64,000 bases of DNA, from NCBI RefSeq assembly GCF_024127895.1, contig NZ_JAMYBK010000017.1, positions 1 through 64,000 of the forward strand. The letters are read 5' to 3'. The notes under the pieces were generated by a model. It did no database searches, was not told where the DNA came from, and worked only from the letters and a program-made list of their open reading frames with translations. This DNA is from Pseudomonas guariconensis. GTDB taxonomy: Bacteria; Pseudomonadota; Gammaproteobacteria; Pseudomonadales; Pseudomonadaceae. The translations under genes and the position numbers were made by a program. Below, in pieces: positions 25,229 through 35,302 of this stretch (position 1 is its first letter; every line of letters begins with the position of its first letter).

Positions 25229-26563
25229 TCAGCGCTTGGCGGTCTCGCCCACCATCACGGTTTCCCGCTTGCCCGCGGCCTGCATCAGCGAGCTGTAGTA
25301 CTGCTCGCCCTTGGCCGCATCGTACATGCCTTCCCAGCGCGCGATGACCAGCGCGGCCAGGGCGTTGCCGATCACGTTCAAGGCGGTACGGGCCATGTCC
25401 ATGATGCGGTCGACACCGGCGATGAAGGCCAGGCCTTCCAGCGGGATGCCCACGCTGCCCAGGGTCGCCAGCAGTACCACGAAGGAAACGCCCGGCACGC
25501 CGGCGATGCCCTTGGAGGTGACCATCAGGGTCAGCACCAGCAGCAATTGCTGGCCCAGGGACAGGTCGATGCCATACAGCTGGGCGATGAAGATCGCCGC
25601 GATGCTCTGGTACAGGGTCGAGCCGTCGAGGTTGAAGGAGTAGCCAGTCGGTACCACGAAGCTGCAGATCGACTTCGGCGCACCGTACTTCTCCATCTTC
25701 TCGATCACACGCGGCAGCACGGTTTCCGAGCTGGAGGTGGAGTACGCCAGGATCAACTCGTCCTTCATGATGCGCATGATCTTGATGACCGAGAAGCCGA
25801 ATATCCGCGCCACCAAGCCCAGCACCATGAAGGCGAAGAAGGCGATGGCGAAGTACACCAGCAGCACCAGCTTGGCCAGCGGCAGCAGCGAGGCGAAGCC
25901 GAAGTTGGCGACGGTGGCGGCGATCAGGGCGAACACACCGATCGGTGCGTAGTTCATGATCATGTGGGTGACCTTGAACATGGTCTCCGACACAGCCTGG
26001 AAGGTACGTACCAGCGGGTCGCGCAGCTCCGCCTGCAGGCTCGACAGGCCCAGGCCGAACATCACCGAGAAGAAGATGATCGGCAGCATCTCGCCACGCA
26101 TCAGCGCCGCGAAGATGTTCGACGGGATCAGGTTGAGCAGGGTCTCGATGAACGCGTGCTCATGCTGCACTTCGGCCGCGGTGGCCTGGTACTTGGAGAT
26201 ATCGACGGTGCCCAGGGTGCTCATGTCGATGCCGGCACCCGGATGGAACAGGTTGGCCAGGACCAGGCCGACGACGATGGCGATGGTGGTCACCACTTCG
26301 AAGTAGATGATGGTCTTCAGGCCGATGCTGCCCAGTTTCTTCGCGTCGCCTACCCCGGCGATGCCCACGATCAGCGACGAAATCACGATCGGGACGACGA
26401 TCATCTTGATCAGGCGAATGAAGATGTCGCCGGCGGGCTGGAGGACGTTGCTGATCCACCATGCCTTTTCTGCACTGAAATGATTAAGCAGCGCGCCGAC
26501 TGCAACGCCGAGTACCAGACCGATGACGATCTGCCAGGCGAGGCTTAGTTTTGCCTTCTTCAT
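25229..26563 (-). CDS. gltP: glutamate/aspartate:proton symporter
   Basis: The 444-residue DAACS-family transporter has eight helices and two re-entrant hairpins. Motifs are the serine-rich YSTSSSETVLPRVIEKM hairpin, VVPTGYSFNLDGSTLYQSIAAIFIAQLYGI (NMDGT-like site, here NLDGS), and VPGVSFVVLLATL. It imports L-glutamate and L-aspartate with protons. Start ATG 26563 (MKKAKLSLAWQ) follows AGGGGAATGAC; upstream in-frame codons were rejected. Its leader is the hairpin-rich region to the right. Confidence 0.93.
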   Translation of the reverse strand: MKKAKLSLAWQIVIGLVLGVAVGALLNHFSAEKAWWISNVLQPAGDIFIRLIKMIVVPIVISSLIVGIAGVGDAKKLGSIGLKTIIYFEVVTTIAIVVGLVLANLFHPGAGIDMSTLGTVDISKYQATAAEVQHEHAFIETLLNLIPSNIFAALMRGEMLPIIFFSVMFGLGLSSLQAELRDPLVRTFQAVSETMFKVTHMIMNYAPIGVFALIAATVANFGFASLLPLAKLVLLVYFAIAFFAFMVLGLVARIFGFSVIKIMRIMKDELILAYSTSSSETVLPRVIEKMEKYGAPKSICSFVVPTGYSFNLDGSTLYQSIAAIFIAQLYGIDLSLGQQLLLVLTLMVTSKGIAGVPGVSFVVLLATLGSVGIPLEGLAFIAGVDRIMDMARTALNVIGNALAALVIARWEGMYDAAKGEQYYSSLMQAAGKRETVMVGETAKR

Positions 26564-27351
26564 GTCATTCCCCTTTGTTCTAGTGGTCACGGGCACCAAC
26601 CGGAAAAGCGCGTTGCAGAGCCGTTTCCAGCCCATATGTCAGCGTTTTGCTTCCGTTCGGCGGCTCCATGGAAGGACACCGCAAGCGAGCGACACGGCGC
26701 TCGGGTCAGCGAAAAAGGCGGCAACTATTGCGATGCAAAAGGGGGCAGTCTAATGCCGGAAACGAGTAGCCCATGCCGAATCGGCATGATACTTCCAGAG
26801 GAAATCGGGCATCAGAAGAGGTTGTCTTTTCTGCGTTCGGATTTCCGAACAAGACCAAAGCGCCATTTTTCGGCAGATTTGGCTGCACCCATTCGAGGGT
26901 GTGAACGGCCTGTTCGACAATCCGAATGGCCAAAATCGCCCCCGTCGGGGACGGTAGGGGATCGAAAAAAATTTCGATGTACGGTCGAGACAAAATGTGT
27001 CTCGGGGCAATTTCGCTTTTTTCCGTAGGAAGGCGTGCGGATCGAAAGAGGATCTTGTCGAGGGAAAGGGTGGGAGAAACGTGGATGCCTTCTTTATATA
27101 GAGGTACCTCGGAAGCCAGGCCCGAGCCCATGCCCATCCGACACGGTCGGCCTGAAGCTTCCGACGTCACCTTCACCTGACCCGGCCCATCGCGGAGGCA
27201 CTCCCTGTACCCCTAGGCCACTCCGGTCCTGCAACAACCAGAACGGCCCGGCCCCTTGGTCATGCGCCATCCCTCCTCGGGGCGGCGCATCATAGAAGCC
27301 GGAAAGCGGGAAAAGTTCGGCTTCTACAGCGTTACAACGCGCGAGCTTCGG
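26564..27351. other. 788-bp non-coding, hairpin-dense region between ivy and gltP
   Basis: No gene is supported. Inverted repeats follow one another: 26772-26788 (CATGCCGAATCGGCATG), 26813-26833, 26835-26850 (GTTCGGA/TCCGAAC), 26886-26901, 26907-26931, 26940-26950, 26961-26978 (ATCGAAA/TTTCGAT), 26986-27004 (CGAGACA/TGTCTCG), the palindrome 27101-27110, a 54-nt hairpin 27110-27163, 27262-27290 and 27294-27325. The GC content looks lower than in the flanking genes. It may hold the gltP leader and promoter, an sRNA, or several operators. Confidence 0.5.
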
Positions 27352-27822
27352 TCAGTACCACTTCGGGTCGCGCTTGAGCTGCTCGCGCAGCATGGCCTTC
27401 ATGCCGTCGTCCGGATCACCCAGCCAGCGGTATTGCGCATGGCGGGTGGGCGACTTGTCCGAGGGCAGGCCCTCCGGGACTTCCACGAGCATCCCGTAGG
27501 CGTCGTCCTTGTCCCAACTGAACGCCACGATCAGGCGTTTGTAGGTGCAATTGTTCTCCGATTCGCACAAAGGCCCGACCAGATACCGGTCGCCATCCTC
27601 GGTGACCGCCGACATCTGCTCCTGCGAACTGCCGGTGAGGTTGATCACCCAATCGGGCAGCCGCTCTTCGCCCTCGAGGGTGTCCTGCCAGGTTTCCCGG
27701 TACTCGGGGTCCGTACCCAGCAGCTGATTGACCCGGACCTGGCCGTCATTGGCCGCCATCGCCGCCGCGCCACCGCCCACTAGCAGAGCGGTAGCCAGGG
27801 CTGTGCAAAGCATCCTGCGCAT
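27352..27822 (-). CDS. Ivy-family (inhibitor of vertebrate lysozyme) protein, variant
   Basis: The 156-residue protein has a signal peptide to about residue 23 (GGGAAAMA) and the Ivy fold pattern: LPDWVINLTGSS, YLVGPLC, and CTYKRLIVAFSWDKDDAYGMLVEVPEG. Classic Ivy carries an exposed CKPHDC loop whose His enters the lysozyme active site. Here the loop is CESENNC (Cys86 to Cys92), one residue longer and without the His, so lysozyme inhibition is doubtful. Start ATG 27822 follows AGGGG. It lies 2 bp after the DUF1328 gene, probably in one transcript. Confidence 0.8.
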   Translation of the reverse strand: MRRMLCTALATALLVGGGAAAMAANDGQVRVNQLLGTDPEYRETWQDTLEGEERLPDWVINLTGSSQEQMSAVTEDGDRYLVGPLCESENNCTYKRLIVAFSWDKDDAYGMLVEVPEGLPSDKSPTRHAQYRWLGDPDDGMKAMLREQLKRDPKWY

Positions 27823-27824
27823 GT

Positions 27825-27986
27825 TCAACCCCTGCCACGTCCGAAGAAGAAGGAAGCCACGAACAGGACCAGGAAGATGATGAAGAGGATCTTCGCGATA
27901 CCAGTGGCGGCGCCGGCGATACCACCGAAGCCCAGCACGGCGGCGACAATGGCGATGATCAGGAAAGTGATGGCCCAACTCAGCAT
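27825..27986 (-). CDS. DUF1328 small membrane protein
   Basis: The 53-residue protein begins MLSWAITFLI and ends FFFGRGRG. It has two hydrophobic segments around a GFGGIAGAATGIAKILF turn, the DUF1328 (E. coli YtjA-like) pattern. AGGAGAACC precedes the ATG. Homologues in gammaproteobacteria are tiny inner-membrane proteins of unknown function, often linked to stress regulons. It sits in a run of small envelope genes next to algB-kinB. Confidence 0.88.
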   Translation of the reverse strand: MLSWAITFLIIAIVAAVLGFGGIAGAATGIAKILFIIFLVLFVASFFFGRGRG

Positions 27987-28027
27987 GATGGTTCTCCTTT
28001 CTTTTCGAAATCAGCCTGGCGTGGCGC

Positions 28028-28312
28028 TCAGAACACCCAGCGCTCCTGGGGTGCGACGCGCTCCAGGGTGGCAGGGGACGCCTTTGCCGCCGGCAGCGGC
28101 TCGGTCGCCCTCACCAGGGTATTGGCACGGTTCGCCTGGATCTGCGCCAGCAGCGCGGTCTGCGCCGCCACCTGCTCGGCCAGCCGGGAGGTCTGCCAGC
28201 TGTAGTAGAACTGGCCAGCGGCCAGGGTCAGCAGCAGCGCCAGCCCGAGGTACAGGCACTGGCGCAGGGGCAGTGCGGTAGTCTGCGAGCGGTTGACGGA
28301 TGGGCGGTTCAT
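28028..28312 (-). CDS. small single-pass membrane protein
   Basis: I do not recognise this 94-residue protein. It has one membrane helix (about residues 17-36, CLYLGLALLLTLAAGQFYY) after a basic, polar start, then a helical, Ala/Gln-rich periplasmic tail (residues 40-70). Start ATG 28312 (MNRPSVNRSQ) follows AGGAGGAGC, an unusually strong ribosome binding site. It is 41 bp upstream of the DUF1328 gene on the same strand. Confidence 0.65.
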   Translation of the reverse strand: MNRPSVNRSQTTALPLRQCLYLGLALLLTLAAGQFYYSWQTSRLAEQVAAQTALLAQIQANRANTLVRATEPLPAAKASPATLERVAPQERWVF

Positions 28313-28484
28313 GCCAGCTCCTCCTGCTGTGTTTTTATTCGAACCTGCCCAGGAAGTTGCAGCCTGCATGCCAGCCTTGGCCATCTGTAAAATTCCTTTT
28401 AAAACAAAAATATAGAAAAAAACTCACGAACACCGGGGACGTATCCTGCACGATGGACCCGGCAAGGTCGTGCGTTTTGCACGA

Positions 28485-29306
28485 TCATCCTTCCACTTTG
28501 GTGGCGATCTTCAGCAGGTCGGCGTCCACGCCTCGCACACCGATGATCTGCCTGGCTACCTCCACGGCGATGGCCTTCTGTTCGCTACTGACCACCTCGC
28601 CAGACAGCCGGACCAGCCCTTGTTCGCTGGCCACCTTGATGTTCAGGCCATCGAGGTTGCGGCTGAAGCGTAGACTGTTCTGGATCTTGGCGACGATCCA
28701 GCTGTCACTGGGTTGCGGCCCCGTGGGCGCATCCACCGGCTTTTCCCGGGCCTTGGCCATGGCGGCGCTGTCCAGGCTGACCAGGTTGTTCACCAGGTGC
28801 ACGCCATCGGTGCTACGCGCCAGCACGCCGGCCAACTCCTTGGCCTCAGGGCTATCGACCTTGCCCCGCAAGGTCACCACGCCCTCACGGCTCTCGACCT
28901 CGATCGGCGCCTTCTCGGTGATACGGCTCCAGAGCAGGCGTGCGCGCACGATCGCCGCGAGCGTGGCGTCTTCCAGACGTTGGGCGTAAGCCCGCAGCTC
29001 CTGGGGCCGCTCGACCAGCTCGGGGTTGACCCGCAGCTGGTTGTCGACCTGCTCGATACCACGGGTGGCAAGGGCCACACGCTCGGCCAACTGACTCTCG
29101 ACCGCGTTCTCCACTTCGCCGGAGAGACGGGCCTGGGCGCCGTCCACCTCGACCGTGATACGGAACGGGTTGAGCACACGGTTGAGCGACAGTGCGGTTT
29201 GCAGGGCGCCTTGCAGGCGCGCGTCCTGGACGGGGTCGGCGAGGGCCGGGGTGAACACCGGCAGCAGGCAGGCCGCCAACAGGGTCATTCGAGGGGAAAA
29301 GCGCAT
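28485..29306 (-). CDS. triple BON-domain periplasmic protein
   Basis: The 273-residue protein has a signal peptide (to about residue 23, VFTPALA) and three BON-type domains, at about residues 30-95, 110-180 and 200-273, each with the V.G.V....A..V. pattern (for example LSGEVENAVESQLAERVA, LRGKVDSPEAKELAGVLA and LSGEVVSSEQKAIAVEVA). BON domains bind phospholipid in envelope proteins such as OsmY and DolP. GGAGGTGACTC precedes ATG 29306. It is divergent from algB, with 208 bp between. Confidence 0.85.
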   Translation of the reverse strand: MRFSPRMTLLAACLLPVFTPALADPVQDARLQGALQTALSLNRVLNPFRITVEVDGAQARLSGEVENAVESQLAERVALATRGIEQVDNQLRVNPELVERPQELRAYAQRLEDATLAAIVRARLLWSRITEKAPIEVESREGVVTLRGKVDSPEAKELAGVLARSTDGVHLVNNLVSLDSAAMAKAREKPVDAPTGPQPSDSWIVAKIQNSLRFSRNLDGLNIKVASEQGLVRLSGEVVSSEQKAIAVEVARQIIGVRGVDADLLKIATKVEG

Positions 29307-29373
29307 GAGTCACCTCCTTGCTTGGCATAACAAAAGACAGTCGCAACCGCTGTGCCATTCCTAAAAGCCCGTG

Positions 29374-29400
29374 GAACCTCGTGCTGTTGGGGGGCTCAGA
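29374..29400 (+). promoter_or_regulatory. AlgU (sigma22)-type promoter of algB
   Basis: GAACCT (29374-29379) and TCAGA (29396-29400) are spaced by 16 bp, matching the AlgU/RpoE consensus GAACTT-N16/17-TCtgA. It is about 115 bp before the algB ATG. AlgU control of algB is known in P. aeruginosa. The palindrome-free gap and shared intergenic region with the BON gene fit. Confidence 0.65.
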
Positions 29401-29514
29401 CCGAGACCAGGCCATTGGCTAGCATGCAAACAACGGATTCCTTCAGAATGGACCATGCAACTTGCCCGATTTTTCCGACACTAATTGAGATCAATCCCGA
29501 AGGAGCGTAGGAAA

Positions 29515-30857
<1,343 letters not shown>

Positions 30858-30861
<4 letters not shown>

Positions 30862-32636
30862 AATGGTCGATGAAGCTGCGCACGCGGCTTTTCCTCAGCA
30901 TCTCGGCGCTGGTGACGGTCGCCCTGCTCGGCCTGCTGCTGGGGCTCGTCAGCGTGTTGCAGATGGCCACCGTGCAGCAGCGCCTGGTCCGCGACACCAC
31001 CCATGCCCTGGAAGTCGGCCTGAAGCTGCGGCAGAACCTGGGTGAGCAGCTCAACCTGATCCTCGACGAAAGCACCGATCCGCAAAGCCTGGTGACCCTG
31101 CAGGAGAGCTTCAAGACCCTGCTCGACGAGGGCCTGGCCCAAGGTGGCGAGCGCACCGGCTTCAGCAAGGCCAACAGCAACTACCAGGCCTTTCTCCAGG
31201 CGTACCGCGAAAGTCCGGCGCCGGCCCGCAGCATGGGGGTCGAGCAACCACTGGGCGCAGCGTTCAACCAGGTGCGTACCGACCTGATCGATTCGCACAA
31301 GCAGGCGCTGGAGCACATCACCCGCAGCGAGGAGCAAACCCGCGGCCGCGCGCTGCTGATCAGCGGCATGCTCGGCCTGATGGGCCTGGCGGTACTGGTG
31401 CTGGGCTTCGTCACCGCGCACAACATCGCCCGCCGCTTCGGCCAGCCGATCGAAGCCCTGGCCAAGGCCGCCGACCAGGTTGGCCAGGGCAACTTCGATG
31501 TCACCCTGCCCGTGACCCAGGCCACCGAGCTGAACCAGTTGACCCGCCGCTTCGGCCTGATGGCCGATGCCCTGCGCAAGCACCAGGCCACCAATGTCGA
31601 CGAACTGCTGGCCGGCCAGCAACGGCTGCAGGCGGTGCTCGACAGCATCGACGACGGGTTGTTGATCATCGACCGCCAAGGTTGCCTCGAGCACCTCAAT
31701 CCGGTGGCCCAACGCCAGCTTGGCTGGGACTCCAGCCGTGTCGGCACGGGCCTGGCCGAGGCGCTGCAGCGCCCGGAGCTGGAGCAGCAAGTGCGCCAGG
31801 TCCTGCGTGGCGGCAACCTGGACCGCCCGCCCGATGACCTGAGCATCGAAGTCGATGAGGAAACCCGCCTGCTGGCTTATAGCCTCACGCCGGTCAGCCA
31901 TCCCCAGGGGCCGATCCTGGGCGCCGTGATGGTGCTGCACGATGTCACCGAGCAGCGTGCCTTCGAGCGGGTGCGCAGCGAGTTCGTCCTGCGCGCCTCC
32001 CATGAGTTGCGCACGCCGGTCACCGGCATGCACATGGCCTTCGGCCTGCTGCGCGAACGCTTGAAGTTCCCGCCCGAAGCCCGGGAAAACGACCTGCTCG
32101 ACACCATTGGCGAGGAGATGCAGCGGCTGACTCAGCTGATCAACGACCTGCTCAATTTCTCCCGCTACCAGAGCGGCCTGCAGAAACTGGAACTGGCGCC
32201 CTGTGCCATCGACGAGCTGCTCGAACGCGCCCAGGCACGCTTTGCCGAGCAAGCCACGCACAAGCAGATCGAGCTGCTCACCGAACTGGAGCTGCCCTTG
32301 CCACGTATCCAGGCCGATATCGCCCAGCTCGAGCGGGTGCTGGACAACCTGCTGCACAACGCCATTCGCCACACCGCCAGCGGCGGACGTATCCGCCTGC
32401 ACGCACGGCGCCATGCCGAGCGGGTGATCATCAGCGTCGAGGACAACGGCGAGGGCATCGCCTATGGCCAGCAAGGGCGCATCTTCGAGCCCTTCGTGCA
32501 GGTGGGGCGCAAAAAGGGTGGCGCTGGCCTGGGGCTGGCGCTGTGCAAGGAGATCGTTCAGTTGCATGGGGGGCGCATGGGGGTGTTTTCCCGGCCAGGG
32601 CAGGGTACCCAGTTCTACATGGCCTTGCCGGTCTGA
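30858..32636 (+). CDS. kinB: sensor histidine kinase KinB
   Basis: The 592-residue inner-membrane kinase has TM1 at about residues 10-35, a periplasmic domain to about residue 165, TM2 at about residues 167-190, a HAMP domain, a PAS-like region (about 250-360), the H-box with phosphorylated His382 (ASHELRTPVTGM), and a C-terminal HATPase domain (N-box LDNLLHNAIRHTA, G boxes DNGEGIAYG and KGGAGLGLALC). It pairs with AlgB and overlaps it. It signals envelope stress or quorum-related cues in Pseudomonas. Confidence 0.94.
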
Positions 32637-32717
32637 GGTGGGCGACTCGTTTCGCGGGCAATCACTCAAGACTTTGGGGGGCCACTTCGCGCCCCAGGAT
32701 GACAAGCACCGGCAATG

Positions 32718-34319
32718 TCAGGGCTTGCCCACGCGCCGCCCCCGCGTGACCAGTTCGGCGAACTGCCGGGCATTGAGCGGGTGGGCGAACAGCCAACCCT
32801 GGCCGTAGTTGACGCCTTCATTGTTGAGCAAAATCGCCTGGTCCTCGCACTCGATGCCTTCGGCTATCACCCGCAAATGCAGGTCATGGGCCATGCGAAT
32901 GATGTGCGGAGCCACACCGCTGCTGGCGGCATCATGGCCCAGCGCGTCGATGAACGACTTGTCTATCTTCAGGCAGTCCACCGGCAGGGTCTGCAAGTAG
33001 GCCAGGCTGCAATAGCCGGTGCCGAAGTCGTCGATCAGCACCTGGTGCCCCACCGCGCGCAGCGCCTGCAGGTTGTCACGCGCCACCACCACGTCGATCA
33101 GGCCGCGCTCGGTCACCTCGAAGGCGATCTGGCTGGGGGACACCCGATGGTGCGCCAGCAGGCGCGCCGCCACCCGGCCGATACGTGGCACCATGACATC
33201 GCAGGCCGCCAGATTCACCGAGATATAGAGGTGGCGGTTGGCCCGCAACAGCTGGCCCAGTTGCTCCAGTACCCGTTGCAGGACGAAGTCGGTGATCTGG
33301 CGGATCTGCCCGGTGTTCTCGGCCAGCGGGATGAACAGCTCGGGGCTGGTCAGGGTACCGTCCGGGCGACGCCAGCGCACCAGCGCCTCGGCACCGACAC
33401 AACGCCGGCTGTCGAGCTCGAAGATCGGCTGATAGAGCACCTGCAGCTCGCCCCGGCGCAGGGCATTCTGCAGCTCCGAGCTCATCGAACGTCGCTGCAG
33501 CACCAGTTGCAGCACCAGCCAGCCGATGCAACAGGCCAGCAGCAGGCTGCCAGGGAACAGCAGCCAGAGCATGCCGTTCATTTTCAGCGGCAGGCTGGCG
33601 CGGGGGGCAATCAGCACCAACTGGTAGTCCGGCGATTTGGTCGGCATGCGGTAGACCAGGCGATCGCTCAGCTCGAGCAGGGCCTTGTGCGAAGGAGGAG
33701 GCCAGTTGGCGACCGGTGGCCAGACCTGGACGGGGCCCAGCACCGGGATCGCCCGGGTGCCGTGGTCGAGGACCACCAGCAGGCTGCCGCCGGGGGGGAG
33801 GTCGACCACGTCGCTGAGGTGGCCGCGGGAGGTGGACACCAGGAACCTTCCCCGGCCCAGCATCAGCGCGGCCAGGTTCTCGTTGGGTTCGGTGGTGGTG
33901 TTGAGCCAGTAGCTGTAGGTCGGGCCCTGGATGTCGGGTGCCCGCAAAGGCTCGATGAGCCGTTCGCCCCCCCGGTTGGAGCAGGCGATGTTGCCCTCGA
34001 CATAAGCCGCCTCATAGATGAAGCGCGAACTCAGGCCAACCTGCTGCAAGGCCTCCAGCATCGACGCATCGCAGCCGCGCAGGGGTTGTGCCTGAAGACG
34101 GTCGACACCTTCGCGCAATTGGCCGAACACCTGCTCCAGACGCTCCAGGAAGCGCTCGCCCCGGGCGTTCATCTGCGCGCTTTCGCTTTGCTTCATCTGT
34201 TGCACGGCCACGCCGAAGCTGGCCGTTAGCAACAGCACGGCGCTGGCCAATGCTGCCATCCCGGCCAGCATCCAGGGTCGGTAGAAAAATTGGCGCAACG
34301 CGGCGAAGAGGGCTGACAT
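32718..34319 (-). CDS. CSS-motif/EAL-domain c-di-GMP phosphodiesterase
   Basis: The 533-residue membrane protein has two helices (about 15-35 and 245-265) flanking a periplasmic sensor domain with cysteines in CDASM and IACSNRGG, as in CSS-motif sensors. The C-terminal EAL domain (about 275-525) keeps EALVRW, the NLAAC-type metal segment, DDFGTGYCSLAYL, KIDKSF and VIAEGIE, so hydrolysis of c-di-GMP to pGpG is likely. Start ATG 34319 is tentative; ATG 34328 lies three codons upstream and neither has a clear ribosome binding site. Confidence 0.87.
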   Translation of the reverse strand: MSALFAALRQFFYRPWMLAGMAALASAVLLLTASFGVAVQQMKQSESAQMNARGERFLERLEQVFGQLREGVDRLQAQPLRGCDASMLEALQQVGLSSRFIYEAAYVEGNIACSNRGGERLIEPLRAPDIQGPTYSYWLNTTTEPNENLAALMLGRGRFLVSTSRGHLSDVVDLPPGGSLLVVLDHGTRAIPVLGPVQVWPPVANWPPPSHKALLELSDRLVYRMPTKSPDYQLVLIAPRASLPLKMNGMLWLLFPGSLLLACCIGWLVLQLVLQRRSMSSELQNALRRGELQVLYQPIFELDSRRCVGAEALVRWRRPDGTLTSPELFIPLAENTGQIRQITDFVLQRVLEQLGQLLRANRHLYISVNLAACDVMVPRIGRVAARLLAHHRVSPSQIAFEVTERGLIDVVVARDNLQALRAVGHQVLIDDFGTGYCSLAYLQTLPVDCLKIDKSFIDALGHDAASSGVAPHIIRMAHDLHLRVIAEGIECEDQAILLNNEGVNYGQGWLFAHPLNARQFAELVTRGRRVGKP

Positions 34320-34464
34320 CACGGGCATCCAGTTGATTACCAAGAGGTATAGCAACGGAATGGACAATCGGCCTCGCCGTTGGGCGCATGGGCCTGGCTG
34401 GCCGAGGGTGCTGCTGGCGCTATGTTGACCCGCGAAGGTCTGGGCCGCTTCGCAGCCCCAAGGT

Positions 34465-35241
34465 TCAGCGCATGCTGTTGAGCACCTGCAGCATCGCCGC
34501 AGTCTGGGCGTCCGGCATGCCGTCGAAACGCTGCGGGCGGAAGCGCATCTGGAAGGCGGCGATGACATGACGGGTGGCGACATCCAGCTCGCCGGTCTGC
34601 GCGATGGCATAGCCGAACCGTGCCAGTTGCTGCTGGTACCAGCCCGCCGTCGGCGGATTGACGCTGAAGTACGCCTGCTGTCGTGCCACCGCCGTCGCCT
34701 CCGGCCATACGCCGAGGCCTGCATCGGCCAGGCGCTTCCAGGGGAACACCGGCCCGGGGTCTAGCTTGCGCAGCGGCGCGATGTCGCTATGGCCGATAAT
34801 GTTCCGGGGCGCGATGCCGTTGCGCTTGACGATGTCCTTGAGCAAGGCGATCAGTGCCTGGACCTGCGCCTCGCTGTAGGGGTGCCAGACACGGCCAGTG
34901 GATGTGTCGGTATAGCCCGGATTGACGATCTCGATGCCGATGGAACTGGAGTTGAGCCAGGTACGGCCTTGCCACTGGCTGTCGCCGGCATGCCAGGCGC
35001 GGCGGCTCTCATCCACCAGTTGGTAGACCTTCGCCGGGCCATCGCCGATCAGGTAGTGGCTGCTGACCTCGCCATGGGTCAGCAGCGCCAGGGAGCGCTC
35101 CAGCGAGGCGTTGGTGTAGTGCAGGACGACGAACTGGATACGGTTGTCCTGGTTGACCGACGTATGGCTGCGATCGATACGCAAGCCGGTGGAGCAGCCG
35201 GTCAGGACGATCAGCAGCAGGGCAGTGAACAACGCTTTCAT
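34465..35241 (-). CDS. ampDh2: lipoprotein N-acetylmuramoyl-L-alanine amidase AmpDh2
   Basis: The 258-residue outer-membrane lipoprotein (lipobox LTGC, Cys16) has an Amidase_2 domain with zinc ligands His41 (VVLHYT), His151 (GHSDI) and Asp161 (KLDPGP), and Glu104 (IGIEIVNPG). A C-terminal peptidoglycan-binding domain covers about residues 200-258. It cleaves the N-acetylmuramoyl-L-alanine bond in periplasmic peptidoglycan. The same order (kinB, ampDh2, GGDEF gene) is known in P. aeruginosa, here with an extra EAL gene between. Confidence 0.9.
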   Translation of the reverse strand: MKALFTALLLIVLTGCSTGLRIDRSHTSVNQDNRIQFVVLHYTNASLERSLALLTHGEVSSHYLIGDGPAKVYQLVDESRRAWHAGDSQWQGRTWLNSSSIGIEIVNPGYTDTSTGRVWHPYSEAQVQALIALLKDIVKRNGIAPRNIIGHSDIAPLRKLDPGPVFPWKRLADAGLGVWPEATAVARQQAYFSVNPPTAGWYQQQLARFGYAIAQTGELDVATRHVIAAFQMRFRPQRFDGMPDAQTAAMLQVLNSMR

Positions 35242-35302
35242 GGAAACAGCCAGGGTGATGGGTCAGTAATGCAATAGCATAACGTATGCACGCCTCGCCC
35301 AG

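Noticed and set aside
26772..27004. CRISPR array
   Set aside because: The hairpins differ in sequence and spacing. There is no repeated unit and no cas gene in the window.
26706..27176. 156-residue open frame on the minus strand in the gltP-ivy gap
   Set aside because: No ribosome binding site, no recognisable domain, and the stretch is full of inverted repeats, so the frame is probably chance.
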